NCBI GenBank assembly: GCA_964390805.1
Contig: CAYMKL010000209.1
Coordinates: forward strand, 1-7,830
Length of the DNA stretch: 7,830 nt
Direction: 5' to 3'
Origin: CAYMKL01 sp964390805
GTDB lineage: Bacteria > Chloroflexota > Anaerolineae > VGOG01
The notes under the pieces are model-generated. The model was not told the origin of the DNA and ran no database searches. It saw nothing but the letters and a program-made list of their open reading frames with translations. Of the stretch, positions 1 to 7,039 are shown in pieces (position 1 is the first letter of the stretch; each line of letters starts with the position of its first letter). The translations under genes were made by a program, and so were the position numbers.

Positions 1-855
1 GTGCCAATGTACCAGTTCGAGGGGCCGATTCTCCTGGTCTCTCAGATAGATGACACTGAAGGCTGTGTCACCAGAACCGTGCGAAACCACGTCAGTGACC
101 GTTCCCAGAGCGACCCATTGACCACCTAGTGTGCGACTGACTGCATTGACAGTCTCCCATCCGTCGCCGTGCCCTACCTGCATCATCGCTTTGCCAATGC
201 TGATGGCCTGGCTAACAAGGCTCGGGTTTCCGTGTTGCCGTGTCCAGTGCAGAGACAATGGACCAATCGCAAGGGCAAGGCTTCCTACCTCACCGACAGA
301 ATGTTGTTGAAGCATACGGATGAGTGATTGTGGTACTCCGCGGGAAAAGACTTCCTGCTTTTGGTTCCCTCCTCGCTCCGCGCCCACGATGGTCACAGCA
401 ATAGGCGCATCGTCATGCGACCACAGTGCAAGCAGTCCCATCACTGCTAATGGATGGATGCTGCCATCAAACACCAGGTCAACCAACGGGATTCCGAGCA
501 GTGCAGCTTGTCCCCAGCCCACCGCTGTATCCACCGCCCCACTGCTACAATTCACCAGACCGGCTATCTCTGCTCTGGTGTTGGCTATTAGAAGCTCGAC
601 CGCCTGTTTGTGGAAGAGGGGACGGTACTGAGGCTCTTGCACAGCCGAGGTGCAATGGGTAGCAACGGCGACCAGGTTTGTGCAGGACGATGGGAGGCTG
701 CCTGGGGCGACCAGAGTAGCGTCGCCCAACTCAACTGCCAACTGGCCCAAGCGCAGGCCTGCTTCCAGCGTGCCACCGCCGCCGCTTCCCAGAACTGCCC
801 CGCCCAGTACGGCCATCTCGCAGATCTGTTCGTCCAGCTTTATGTGTTTTGTCAT
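1..855 (-). CDS. DUF917 / S-Me-THD family protein, 3' end beyond window
   Basis: An uninterrupted minus-strand frame of 285 codons runs from an ATG at 855 to the window edge. The N-terminus (LDEQICEMAVLGGAVLGSGG, residues 8-27) matches the start of DUF917 proteins, whose hallmark is a VLGTGGGG loop. AALLGIPLVD (117-126) matches the family's AArLGLPVVD segment. PLSLHWTRQ (199-207), LGGQWVALGTVTDVV (243-257) and LELVHWH (279-285) follow the family order into the C-terminal domain. The family is usually about 360-380 residues, so some 75-95 are missing. The segment after LVD is unusual: VFDGSIHPLAVM replaces the common DADGMGRAFPELQM. The Shine-Dalgarno is weak (AGAGAG). In-frame alternatives are ATG at 888 and GTG at 915; 855 best fits family starts, and 915 lies almost on the predicted transcription start. 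DUF917 genes commonly neighbour hydantoinase genes and some members are linked to thiohydantoin desulfuration. The substrate here is unknown. Confidence 0.85.
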   Translation of the reverse strand, partial: MTKHIKLDEQICEMAVLGGAVLGSGGGGTLEAGLRLGQLAVELGDATLVAPGSLPSSCTNLVAVATHCTSAVQEPQYRPLFHKQAVELLIANTRAEIAGLVNCSSGAVDTAVGWGQAALLGIPLVDLVFDGSIHPLAVMGLLALWSHDDAPIAVTIVGAERGGNQKQEVFSRGVPQSLIRMLQQHSVGEVGSLALAIGPLSLHWTRQHGNPSLVSQAISIGKAMMQVGHGDGWETVNAVSRTLGGQWVALGTVTDVVSHGSGDTAFSVIYLRDQENRPLELVHWH

Positions 856-923
856 TGCTCTCTGGCTACCGGATGTTGGCACTTCCATCCCAGGCGAATG
901 ACCAGGAAGATCCACTAACTACT

Positions 924-952
924 ATTATAACATACCCAGGAGGTTTTGTCTA
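924..952 (-). promoter_or_regulatory. Sigma-70 type promoter for the DUF917 gene
   Basis: Read on the minus strand, TAGACA (947-952, five of six matches to TTGACA) is followed by exactly 17 bases and a perfect TATAAT (924-929). Transcription would start near position 917, giving a leader of about 60 nt to the ATG at 855. The -35 box overlaps the first TTTGTC half-site of the adjoining array, so a bound regulator would contact or block RNA polymerase. The DUF917 gene can therefore be transcribed separately from pucR. Confidence 0.7.
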
Positions 953-1003
953 TACGTCAAAAAGGACAAAGTGAGGGGAAAGGATTTGTCCAAAATAGAC
1001 AAA
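945..1003. promoter_or_regulatory. Candidate operator: four TTTGTC half-sites
   Basis: The hexamer TTTGTC occurs on the plus strand at 945-950 and 985-990, and as its complement GACAAA at 965-970 and 998-1003. Orientations alternate, with spacers of 14, 14 and 7 bases. The two outer sites share the longer form TTTGTCTAT and the two inner ones TTTGTCC, each pair inverted, so the block has approximate overall dyad symmetry. It sits between pucR and the DUF917 gene and overlaps the -35 box. Binding by the adjacent PucR-type protein is an inference from position. No second array was seen upstream of hyuA, hyuB or pucR. Confidence 0.55.
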
Positions 1004-1021
1004 CCTTTGATGGGAATCGGG

Positions 1022-1039
1022 ATCAGCAAGCGAGCTGAT
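1022..1039 (-). terminator. Weak hairpin downstream of pucR
   Basis: ATCAGC (1022-1027) and GCTGAT (1034-1039) form a 6-bp perfect stem with a 6-base loop, about 40 bases after the pucR stop codon. No T-run follows on the minus strand, so this is at best a weak or factor-dependent terminator and could be chance. Confidence 0.2.
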
Positions 1040-1076
1040 GTGCCCCGAACAGAATGGTACAGTGTGGGATGTTAGA

Positions 1077-2720
1077 TCAAAGAAGATGGGCCAGCTTGGT
1101 CGCCAAGTAGAAGCTCAACTGTCTGTCGCCAAGGAAGGGATCTGTGCCCAGAATCTCCTCAATGCGTCGCAGACGGTACTTGAGGGTATTGAGGTGGACG
1201 CTGAGTTCATAAGCAGCCTGTTGCTGCATCTGATTGACATCAAAGTAGGTTTCCAGCGTTCTCACGAGTTCCGTGCCCTTGTTCTTGTCATACTCGACCA
1301 GGGGACCGAGGTTGTGCTCGAACCAGCGGCGGGTCTCTGGCTCTGTGGCAAGACGGTCGAGCAAAACGTAGAGAGCGACATCATTGTACCAGATAATGGG
1401 CCGGTGTCGCACGATCTTTCTGGCAACGTTGAGGGCCGCCTTGGCTTCTCTGTAACTGTCGCGCAGTCCTTCCACCGAGTCGCAGAGCCCACCAACCGCA
1501 ACGGTAATGCTCAATTCGTCTAGCTGCTCCTGGGTACGTTGACAGATCGCTTCAGCTAAGCCTTCTATTTCTCGGCGGGCCATTGAGGGCGGTGTCTCCG
1601 GCTCAAAGTGGGGCAGCAAGATGACACTGTCACTCCGATCCACCAGAATGCTCTGGGGGTTGCGCTCCGAGACAACCTGACTGGTTGCGTGTAAAAGCCA
1701 CTCCTTGACTTGCTGAAAACGCTCTTCCTTCCACTCTCGGTGGGTGAGGTAATACTGCTCAAACTTGTCCAGGTCCACCACCATCACCGTGCGCTTGTGT
1801 AGTAGTTCCCATCCCAACGAGCGCGCCCGGGCTGAAATGGCCTCAACTGAGTGATAGGCCCCGCCCAACAAGTCTTCGACGAAATCACGCTTGAGACGCC
1901 TTTCAGCTTCCTGGACGCTTCTTTGCTTGGCCATCTCCAGGGCAGCAATGGTAGCTGCTTGTTCCACGGCCGTCAGGTCCAACCGGTCAAGCTGACCTGC
2001 AGGATCTCGAACAATGACAAAGCCGTCCACGGTCTCCTGAGACCCTGCCAGCACGGGAGTCAACCAGACGCACTGAGCGGCATCCCATAGAGGCTCTGAG
2101 TGCCATTCCCCTTTGACTTTCGGGGTGCCTGCCAGAGTATCAACGAGTGCGTCACCGATATGGTCAAAATCAGTAGCAGCCATCACACTACCCCACGCAT
2201 CAGTGATGGCCACCGGGTGTCGGATCAACGCACTCAAAGCCGAAGCAATCTCTGCCAGACCACCTCCGCTCAGGATCAAGCCCGTCAGCCGACGATGGAT
2301 CTCCTGGGAACGCTGCAAGAGGAAAGTCTTCTCTTGCAGGATAGCTCCCGTCAAGGGACCGAGGATTTCGGGGTACTGCGCCGATTGAGGTATCTCGATC
2401 AGGGGCAGCCCTACTTCGTCAGCGCGCTGGATGACAGCAGGTGCTAGATTGCTGAGAACGCCCTTTTGGAACACCAGAGCAGCACACTGTCGCTCGGCCA
2501 GCATCTCAATCGTGCCGACCTGTGCTTGAACATCATCCCTGATGGCATAGAAGGTCGTGAGAAAGAGAGCCTTTTCAATCATCCAATAAGCTTCGCAGCG
2601 AGCTTCTACGATGTTCACGTATTCGATGACGTTGTCCAGGTTCTGGGCACCAGCCAAGACTCGTCCCCGGCTCAAACCCCCAATCTTCAATGCCTGTGCC
2701 ACAGTGATACCCATTGCCAT
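1077..2720 (-). CDS. PucR/CdaR-type transcriptional regulator
   Basis: The 547-residue protein has the classic PucR-family layout. Residues about 5-128 form the N-terminal PucR ligand-sensing domain (ITVAQALKIGGL at the start, PLIEIP at 106-111). Residues about 145-265 look like a GAF-type sensory region. Residues about 300-440 form a degenerate GGDEF-like domain ending in the family signature around ITVAVGG (405-411) and YREAKAAL (423-430). Residues about 485-545 are the C-terminal helix-turn-helix (HTH_30), with LETYFD (489-494) and LNTLKYRLRRIEEILG (510-525). PucR-type proteins control purine, allantoin or hydantoin-type nitrogen catabolism, often as ligand-responsive activators, which fits the hyu genes upstream. 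GAGGAG at 2723-2728 lies only 2 bases from the first ATG (2720) but 8 bases from a second in-frame ATG (2714), so the true protein may start at MGITV. It lies 97 bases after hyuB, so it may be cotranscribed or have its own promoter. Confidence 0.93.
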   Translation of the reverse strand: MAMGITVAQALKIGGLSRGRVLAGAQNLDNVIEYVNIVEARCEAYWMIEKALFLTTFYAIRDDVQAQVGTIEMLAERQCAALVFQKGVLSNLAPAVIQRADEVGLPLIEIPQSAQYPEILGPLTGAILQEKTFLLQRSQEIHRRLTGLILSGGGLAEIASALSALIRHPVAITDAWGSVMAATDFDHIGDALVDTLAGTPKVKGEWHSEPLWDAAQCVWLTPVLAGSQETVDGFVIVRDPAGQLDRLDLTAVEQAATIAALEMAKQRSVQEAERRLKRDFVEDLLGGAYHSVEAISARARSLGWELLHKRTVMVVDLDKFEQYYLTHREWKEERFQQVKEWLLHATSQVVSERNPQSILVDRSDSVILLPHFEPETPPSMARREIEGLAEAICQRTQEQLDELSITVAVGGLCDSVEGLRDSYREAKAALNVARKIVRHRPIIWYNDVALYVLLDRLATEPETRRWFEHNLGPLVEYDKNKGTELVRTLETYFDVNQMQQQAAYELSVHLNTLKYRLRRIEEILGTDPFLGDRQLSFYLATKLAHLL

Positions 2721-2746
2721 TGCTCCTCATGGTAGATTGACAGCCC

Positions 2747-2758
2747 TGGTCAGGACCA
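2747..2758. promoter_or_regulatory. Short palindrome upstream of pucR
   Basis: TGGTC and GACCA form 5-bp inverted arms around a central AG, about 30 bases upstream of the pucR start. It is a possible operator for autoregulation. It does not resemble the TTTGTC half-sites downstream of pucR, and a palindrome this short can arise by chance. Confidence 0.2.
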
Positions 2759-2797
2759 ACGGACCTCCTCTACACCACGAGTACTAACGAGAGTTAT

Positions 2798-2816
2798 CCG
2801 TCCGCTCTTGCGGCGG
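2798..2816 (-). terminator. GC-rich hairpin just after hyuB
   Basis: Directly beyond the hyuB stop codon, CCG-T-CCGC (2798-2805) pairs with GCGGCGG (2810-2816) around a TCTT loop, giving a 7-bp stem with one bulged base. No T-run follows in the direction of transcription, so it may only slow polymerase or protect the 3' end of the hyu transcript. It could partly separate hyuB from pucR expression. Confidence 0.3.
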
Positions 2817-2817
2817 C

Positions 2818-4557
2818 TTAGCCCCGCTCTTCTGTGACTCCGGTGACCTCCAGGGTGTCAGGATCTAAAATCACGCCGTAGTCTTTCTCCGCCATCTCTA
2901 CCGTGATGTAGCCGTTCTTGACATCCTTCTGCACCGCCTCGACGGGCCGCTCGTAGGGGTTGCCCCAGCCGCCACCGGTGGCGGTGATCAGCCGGGCTAC
3001 GTCTCCCTTCTTGAGGTGAACGCGAGCTGACTTGCCGACGACTACTGGCTCTCGGCCGTCGGCAAAGATGAACTTGGTGTAATTCGGTGGGCCCTTCTGA
3101 CCACCCTCCATGGCCCAAGGCGTGAACTTGTGACGACCAAAGGTGCCCGTGTACCAGGCCTCGTCAGCGACGACCCGATAGTCGCGCACCAGGCCCCGTC
3201 CACCCCGATACCGCCCCGCCCCGCCTTCACAGATGTCGAAGCCGTACTGATCCACCAATACGCCGTACCGCGTCTCGCAGACCTCGACGGGGATGATGAA
3301 GGTCTCACCATCGCCCACGCTGACCAGACCGCCCTCGCCATCCTTGTCGTGCCCAGCCCCCCAGCCTCCTGCCTGGGGTTCGACCAGCAGGAATAGCTCG
3401 CCAGTATCAGGATGGTTGCCGGCCAACACCACGCCGCAGATGCTCAAGAAATGGCCAGCCGGCAGCCGGTCCGGCACGATGGGAGCCATGGCCTTCCATA
3501 TCAGGTCGGAGACGTAGAGCACGGTCTCCCAGTAGGTAGATACCGCGGCCGGCCTCGCGGCGGTGAAGATGGTTCGGTCGGGGCAGATGATCTTCAAAGG
3601 GCGGAAACATCCCTCGTTGAGGGGAATAGCCGGATCCGTCAGAGCCTTGAAGATGGTGCGCACCCCCGTATAGAGACCGGAGCGACTGCAATTGACCGGG
3701 CCGGGCACCTGAGGATGGGTGCCGGTGAAGTCGCAGATGAAGCCGATGCCATCGGCGTCGTCGGTGATGGTGACCTTGACACACACCTTGAAGGGCCCGT
3801 TGCCGATGCCATCGTCGTCAATGTAGTCCACCGCTTCGTAGACGCCTTTGGGCAGCTTGGCCAACTCCTTGCGCGTCATCTCCTCGCCGTAGTCCAACAG
3901 GGCCTCGATGCCGGCCTGCACCAGTTCCAGCCCGTAGCGGTCGCACATCTCCTGGAAGCGCTTGGCGCCCAGGCGCACGGAGGCGGCCTGGGCATACATA
4001 TCGCCCAGGCTCATCTCTGGCGTGCGCACGTTGGCAGCGATGAGGTCCACCAGGCTTTGGTCAACTTCTCCCCTCTTGAACAGCTTGATGCAGGGGAACT
4101 GCAACCCTTCCTGGTAGATCTCTGTGGAATCGGTCGTCCAGGACCCGGCGTCCTTGCCACCTACCTCGGTCCAGTGGCCTTTGTTGGCCGAGAAACCCAC
4201 GACCTGGCCATCGTAGAAGATGGGCATGAATTGAGCGACGTCGGAGAGATGGGTGCCCCCGCCAGTGAAGGGATCGTTATGTATGATGATGTCACCAGGT
4301 TCCAGACCGTCGAGGCCAAACTTGTCCAGGATCGCTTGCACGCCAGAGGTCAGAGTACCCAGGAACAAGGTCACGCCGTTCCCCTGGGTGATGAGCTGGG
4401 CCCTGTGGTCGGTCAGGCCGCAGGCATAGTCCAGCACCTCGTAGATGATGGTGCTCATGCTGGTGCGCTGCGTGGCCACGAACATCTCATCGCCAATGGC
4501 GATCAGCGCGTCCTTGATGATCTCCATGGTGAAGGGATCAACTTTGGGCTTTGCCAC
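2818..4557 (-). CDS. hyuB: Hydantoinase B / oxoprolinase family subunit (HyuB)
   Basis: The 579-residue protein has the usual HyuB length and is collinear with the family. The N-terminal DPFTMEIIKDAL (7-18) leads to the strongly conserved NDPFTGGGTHLSD (94-106). KGHWTEVGG follows (126-134), then DFTGTHPQVPGPVNC (276-290), IPLNEGCFRPL (311-321) and the C-terminal GGGWGNP...YG (528-561). D95, H103, D106 and H128 are the obvious metal-ligand candidates, by analogy with the manganese site of acetone carboxylase. HyuB pairs with HyuA for ATP-dependent opening of hydantoin-like rings or 5-oxoproline, or for carboxylation in the acetone/acetophenone carboxylase branch. The class cannot be decided from sequence alone. 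No AcxC-like gamma subunit is seen, which argues mildly against a ketone carboxylase. The start codon is GTG. The gene is separated from hyuA by a 377-bp repeat-filled spacer, unusual for this pair. Expected to be cytoplasmic, with no signal peptide. Confidence 0.95.
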   Translation of the reverse strand: MAKPKVDPFTMEIIKDALIAIGDEMFVATQRTSMSTIIYEVLDYACGLTDHRAQLITQGNGVTLFLGTLTSGVQAILDKFGLDGLEPGDIIIHNDPFTGGGTHLSDVAQFMPIFYDGQVVGFSANKGHWTEVGGKDAGSWTTDSTEIYQEGLQFPCIKLFKRGEVDQSLVDLIAANVRTPEMSLGDMYAQAASVRLGAKRFQEMCDRYGLELVQAGIEALLDYGEEMTRKELAKLPKGVYEAVDYIDDDGIGNGPFKVCVKVTITDDADGIGFICDFTGTHPQVPGPVNCSRSGLYTGVRTIFKALTDPAIPLNEGCFRPLKIICPDRTIFTAARPAAVSTYWETVLYVSDLIWKAMAPIVPDRLPAGHFLSICGVVLAGNHPDTGELFLLVEPQAGGWGAGHDKDGEGGLVSVGDGETFIIPVEVCETRYGVLVDQYGFDICEGGAGRYRGGRGLVRDYRVVADEAWYTGTFGRHKFTPWAMEGGQKGPPNYTKFIFADGREPVVVGKSARVHLKKGDVARLITATGGGWGNPYERPVEAVQKDVKNGYITVEMAEKDYGVILDPDTLEVTGVTEERG

Positions 4558-4565
4558 TTCTTATT

Positions 4566-4571
4566 CCTCCT
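4566..4571 (-). promoter_or_regulatory. Shine-Dalgarno fixing the GTG start of hyuB
   Basis: AGGAGG on the minus strand lies 8 bases upstream of the GTG at 4555-4557. This supports GTG as the true start and shows that hyuB has its own strong translation signal despite the inserted repeat element upstream. Confidence 0.8.
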
Positions 4572-4675
4572 CGTACTACTCAGGCATCGCATCGTTTGGA
4601 AAGAGGCAAGCCTACTCACGGGACAACTCCGGTTGGTATCATTGCGAGCCCTTCGATGCCTCAGGATAAACTCCG

Positions 4676-4728
4676 CGAAGCAATCTCCTGCCTCCAATAG
4701 GATGTAAGCAACAGTGCAGATTGCTTCG
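4676..4728. repeat. 11-bp inverted repeat inside the element
   Basis: CGAAGCAATCT (4676-4686) is the exact reverse complement of AGATTGCTTCG (4718-4728), separated by 31 bases. This pair probably represents the core of the CATTGCGAG-type repeat family. Confidence 0.75.
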
Positions 4729-4778
4729 TCACTTCGTTCCTACTTGAAAAACAGGCTCCGTGGGAAGGCTGGTTGCAA

Positions 4779-4800
4779 ACTACACCATTCATGGTGTAGT
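4779..4800. repeat. 22-bp perfect palindrome / hairpin
   Basis: ACTACACCAT (4779-4788) and ATGGTGTAGT (4791-4800) are perfect 10-bp inverted arms around TC. In RNA this folds as a 9-bp stem with a 4-base loop. No T-run follows, so it is not an intrinsic terminator. Confidence 0.75.
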
Positions 4801-4836
4801 GCCTCAAGAGCCCGAGAGTCTGCAGTTCGTGGAACA

Positions 4837-4857
4837 CCACACATTAAAAATGTGTGG
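4837..4857. repeat. 9-bp-arm hairpin inside the element
   Basis: CCACACATT (4837-4845) and AATGTGTGG (4849-4857) are exact inverted arms with a 3-base loop. Confidence 0.75.
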
Positions 4858-4888
4858 ATTGCGTATGAACCCTTTTCTTGCACAATGA

Positions 4889-4906
4889 GTGGCGCGGACG
4901 CGCCAC
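4889..4906. repeat. 8-bp-arm GC-rich hairpin inside the element
   Basis: GTGGCGCG (4889-4896) and CGCGCCAC (4899-4906) are exact inverted arms around GA, just inside the right terminal repeat. It is the first hairpin met by polymerase after leaving hyuA and could stabilise the hyuA 3' end. Confidence 0.75.
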
Positions 4907-4934
4907 GCGCGGCTCGCAATGACAGGCCGAGCAG

Positions 4935-7024
4935 TTACTCCTCCTCAATGTGCAGGAAGCCATACTCGTCCACACTCAGTCGTTGGGCAGGGAAGACCAC
5001 GGTGGTGGCGGCCGGTTCTTCGACGATCAGCGGCCCGGAGAGCGTCGCCCCGACCGGCAACAGATCGCGCTCGTAGGTCGGCGTCGTCACGAAACCCTCA
5101 TCGAATATGACCTGGCGCTCCTCTTTACGGGCCTCCTCGACGCTGCGAGCCTCATCCTTGTTGAGGCGGGTGATCTCCGGCTTTTCGACCTGGCCCAGGG
5201 CTGTCAGATGAAAGTTGACCAGCTCAACGGCCGATTCCAGGCGGAAGGTGTAGGCGTGATCGTGCAGTTGGTGGAAGCGCTCATTGATCTCCGCCAGGTC
5301 CTCCCTCGTCAACTTGCCGCCCGGAATGGACACCTTGACCGTGTGCTCCTGGCCCGCGTAGCGCATGTCGGCGAAGCGCTGGAAGACCATTTGATCCTTC
5401 TCCACCTTCTCAGCCGCCAATTGTTCCGCCGCTTCCTTCTCCATCTCGGCGAAGATACCGCTCAGCTCGGCCGGTTGGATGTGAGCGGTGCCGACCACCA
5501 TGGTGCGGATGTAGTCGTTGCGCAGGTCGGCCATCAACATGCCCCAGGCGGAGAAGACGGCCGGAGCAGTAGGCACCAGGATCCGCTTGACCCGCAACTC
5601 GCGGGCCAGCGCCGCCGCGTGCATCGAGCCGCCGCCGCCGAAGGCCACCAGGGTGAACTCGCGGGGGTCGTAACCGCGCCGCACCGAGACCAGCTTCAGA
5701 GCGTTGATCATGTTGGCATCGGCCAGACGGATGACGCCCATGGCCGCCTCCTCGATGCTCATACCAAAATGGTCAGCGATCTCTTGCATGGACTGGCGGG
5801 CCTTGTCCATCGAGACCTCGATCTCGCCACCCAGGAAGTAATCGGGGTNNNNNNNNNNNNNNNNNNNNNNNNNNNNNNNNNNNNNNNNNNNNNNNNNNNN
5901 NNNNNNNNNNNNNNNNNNNNNNNNNNNNNNNNNNNNNNNNNNNNNNNNTCGTAACAGGCCGGCCCAGGCACTGCACCCGCGCTGACCGGGCCCACGCGCA
6001 ACGAGCCCGCCTTGTCTATCCAGGCGATGGAGCCACCGCCCGCGCCAATCTCCACGATGTCCACTGTAGGCACCTTGATGGGGTAGCCTTCCCAGTCGCG
6101 CCGGTACTCGATCTTGTAGTCGGTGGTGATATTAGGTACGCCGTTCTCCACCAGCGAGCTCTTGACCGTGGTGCCGCCGATGTCCAGGGAGATGACGTTG
6201 GGCTCGTCCAACAGATCGCCGATGACCGCCGCGCCGATGACGCCGGCCACCGGGCCAGACTCGCAGGTTTTGATGGGCGCCTGGCGGGCCATCTCAAAGG
6301 TGGCAATGCCACCATTGGACTGCATGATGTGCGCCACCGGCCCCATGCCCATCTCGCTCAGGTCCTTCTCCAGCGTGTTCAGGTATTGCACGGCGATGGG
6401 CTGGACGTAGGCGTTCAGCACGGTGGTGTTGGTGCGCTCGTACTCCCGCCACTCCTTGGTGATCTCGTGGGACAGGGTGACGGGAACATTGGGCAGCAGT
6501 TCCCGCAGTAGCTCACCGCAGCGCGCCTCGTGATCCGGGTTGGCATAAGAGTGCAAGAAGCAAACGGCGATGGCCTCTATCCCCTCTTTCTTGAAGAACT
6601 CCGCTGCCTGGCGCACGTCGTCCTCGTTCAGAGGCTCAAGTTCCTCGCCTTTGTAGTTGACCCGCTCCCTCACCTCCAACCGCAGGTAGCGGGGCACGAA
6701 GGGCTCGGGCTTGGTGTAATACATGTTGTAGATGTCGGGGCGGTTGGCACGGGTGATGGCCAGGACATCGCGGAAGCCCTTGGTGGTGATGAGGCCCGTC
6801 TTGACCCCTTTGCGCTCCGTCAAGGCGTTGATGATGATGGTCGAGCCGTGGACGAAGAAGGTGGTGTCGGGCACGTTGATGCCAGACTTTTCCAGAGTGT
6901 CTTCCACGCCGATGGCAAAGTTGTGGGGCGTGGTCGAAGCTTTAGTCAGGCCGACCTCCCCCGTGGCCTCGTCCAGGTAGATCAGGTCGGTGAACGTCCC
7001 ACCGATGTCGGTTGCTACTCGCAT
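4935..7024 (-). CDS. hyuA: Hydantoinase A / oxoprolinase family ATPase subunit (HyuA)
   Basis: HyuA proteins are ASKHA-fold ATPase subunits that phosphorylate the ring carbonyl of hydantoin-like substrates for HyuB. Before the N run, 358 residues carry DIGGTFTD (6-13), HGSTIIINAL (59-68), SNGG (236-239), ESGPVAG (255-261), DIGGTTVK (281-288), EIGAGGGSIAW (325-335) and PGPACY (353-358). These are the nucleotide-binding and family signatures. After the run, 303 residues resume at NPDYFLGGEIEVSMDKARQ and include FGGGGSMHAAALAREL and the C-terminal hydantoinase domain. The two parts sit in different frames only because the N run has an arbitrary length. With about 20 residues expected across it, the protein is about 681 residues, normal for the family. 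The ATG at 7024 has AGGAGG 7 bases upstream. The gene starts 15 bases after the EthD-like gene and almost certainly shares its transcript. Cytoplasmic. Confidence 0.93.
5849..5948. other. Assembly gap (100 N) inside hyuA
   Basis: Exactly 100 N, a typical placeholder for a gap of unknown size. Family alignment predicts that about 20 residues are missing (the stretch usually reading roughly RGGTEPTVTDAN...LG). After subtracting the partial codons left on each side, that corresponds to about 56 bases. A true length of 2 modulo 3 restores one frame; 100 does not. Confidence 0.95.
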
Positions 7025-7031
7025 CTAAGCT

Positions 7032-7037
7032 CCTCCT
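7032..7037 (-). promoter_or_regulatory. Shine-Dalgarno of hyuA
   Basis: AGGAGG lies 7 bases before the hyuA ATG and immediately after the stop codon of the EthD-like gene (7040-7042), supporting both the start choice and operon organisation. Confidence 0.8.
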
Positions 7038-7039
7038 CT

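Larger units (their letters stand above)
4639..4922. mobile_element. MITE-like element filling the hyuA-hyuB spacer
   Basis: A 284-bp non-coding segment is bounded by perfect 12-bp terminal inverted repeats: TCATTGCGAGCC (4639-4650) and GGCTCGCAATGA (4911-4922). It contains an 11-bp inverted repeat and three compact hairpins (listed separately) and no credible gene. The ends and the internal GAAGCAATCT / AGATTGCTTC motif match a style of short interspersed repeat seen in several bacterial phyla. No target-site duplication is evident (flanks GGTA and CAGG), so it may be an old or composite insertion. It occupies most of the 4558-4934 gap. The remaining bases show only the hyuB Shine-Dalgarno. 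It probably moves in trans, if at all, and would be transcribed as part of the operon. Confidence 0.65.

Noticed and set aside
889..915. GTG at 915 as the DUF917 start
   Set aside because: It lies only about 2 bases from the predicted transcription start, has no Shine-Dalgarno, and would add 20 residues not typical of the family N-terminus.
588..918. Small overlapping open frames on both strands in 320-918
   Set aside because: All overlap the DUF917 frame, which alone shows family similarity and runs unbroken to the window edge.
3412..4707. Long plus-strand open frame (431 codons) opposite hyuB
   Set aside because: It lies antisense to a strongly conserved hyuB, its translation resembles no family and is rich in H, G and A typical of a shadow frame, and no Shine-Dalgarno or promoter was noted.
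4779..4906. Intrinsic terminators within the hyuA-hyuB spacer
   Set aside because: The hairpins are strong, but none is followed by a T-run on the transcribed strand, and similar hairpins are expected in MITE-like elements.
5759..5848. Apparent frameshift or second gene start (ATG at 5810) in hyuA
   Set aside because: The frame ending at 4935 is open with hyuA homology (NPDYFLGGEIEV) up to the edge of the N run, so 5810 is an internal methionine and the shift comes from the arbitrary N count.
4950..5954. Plus-strand open frame (334 codons) opposite the hyuA C-terminal part
   Set aside because: It is antisense to conserved hyuA sequence and runs into the N run; no family resemblance.
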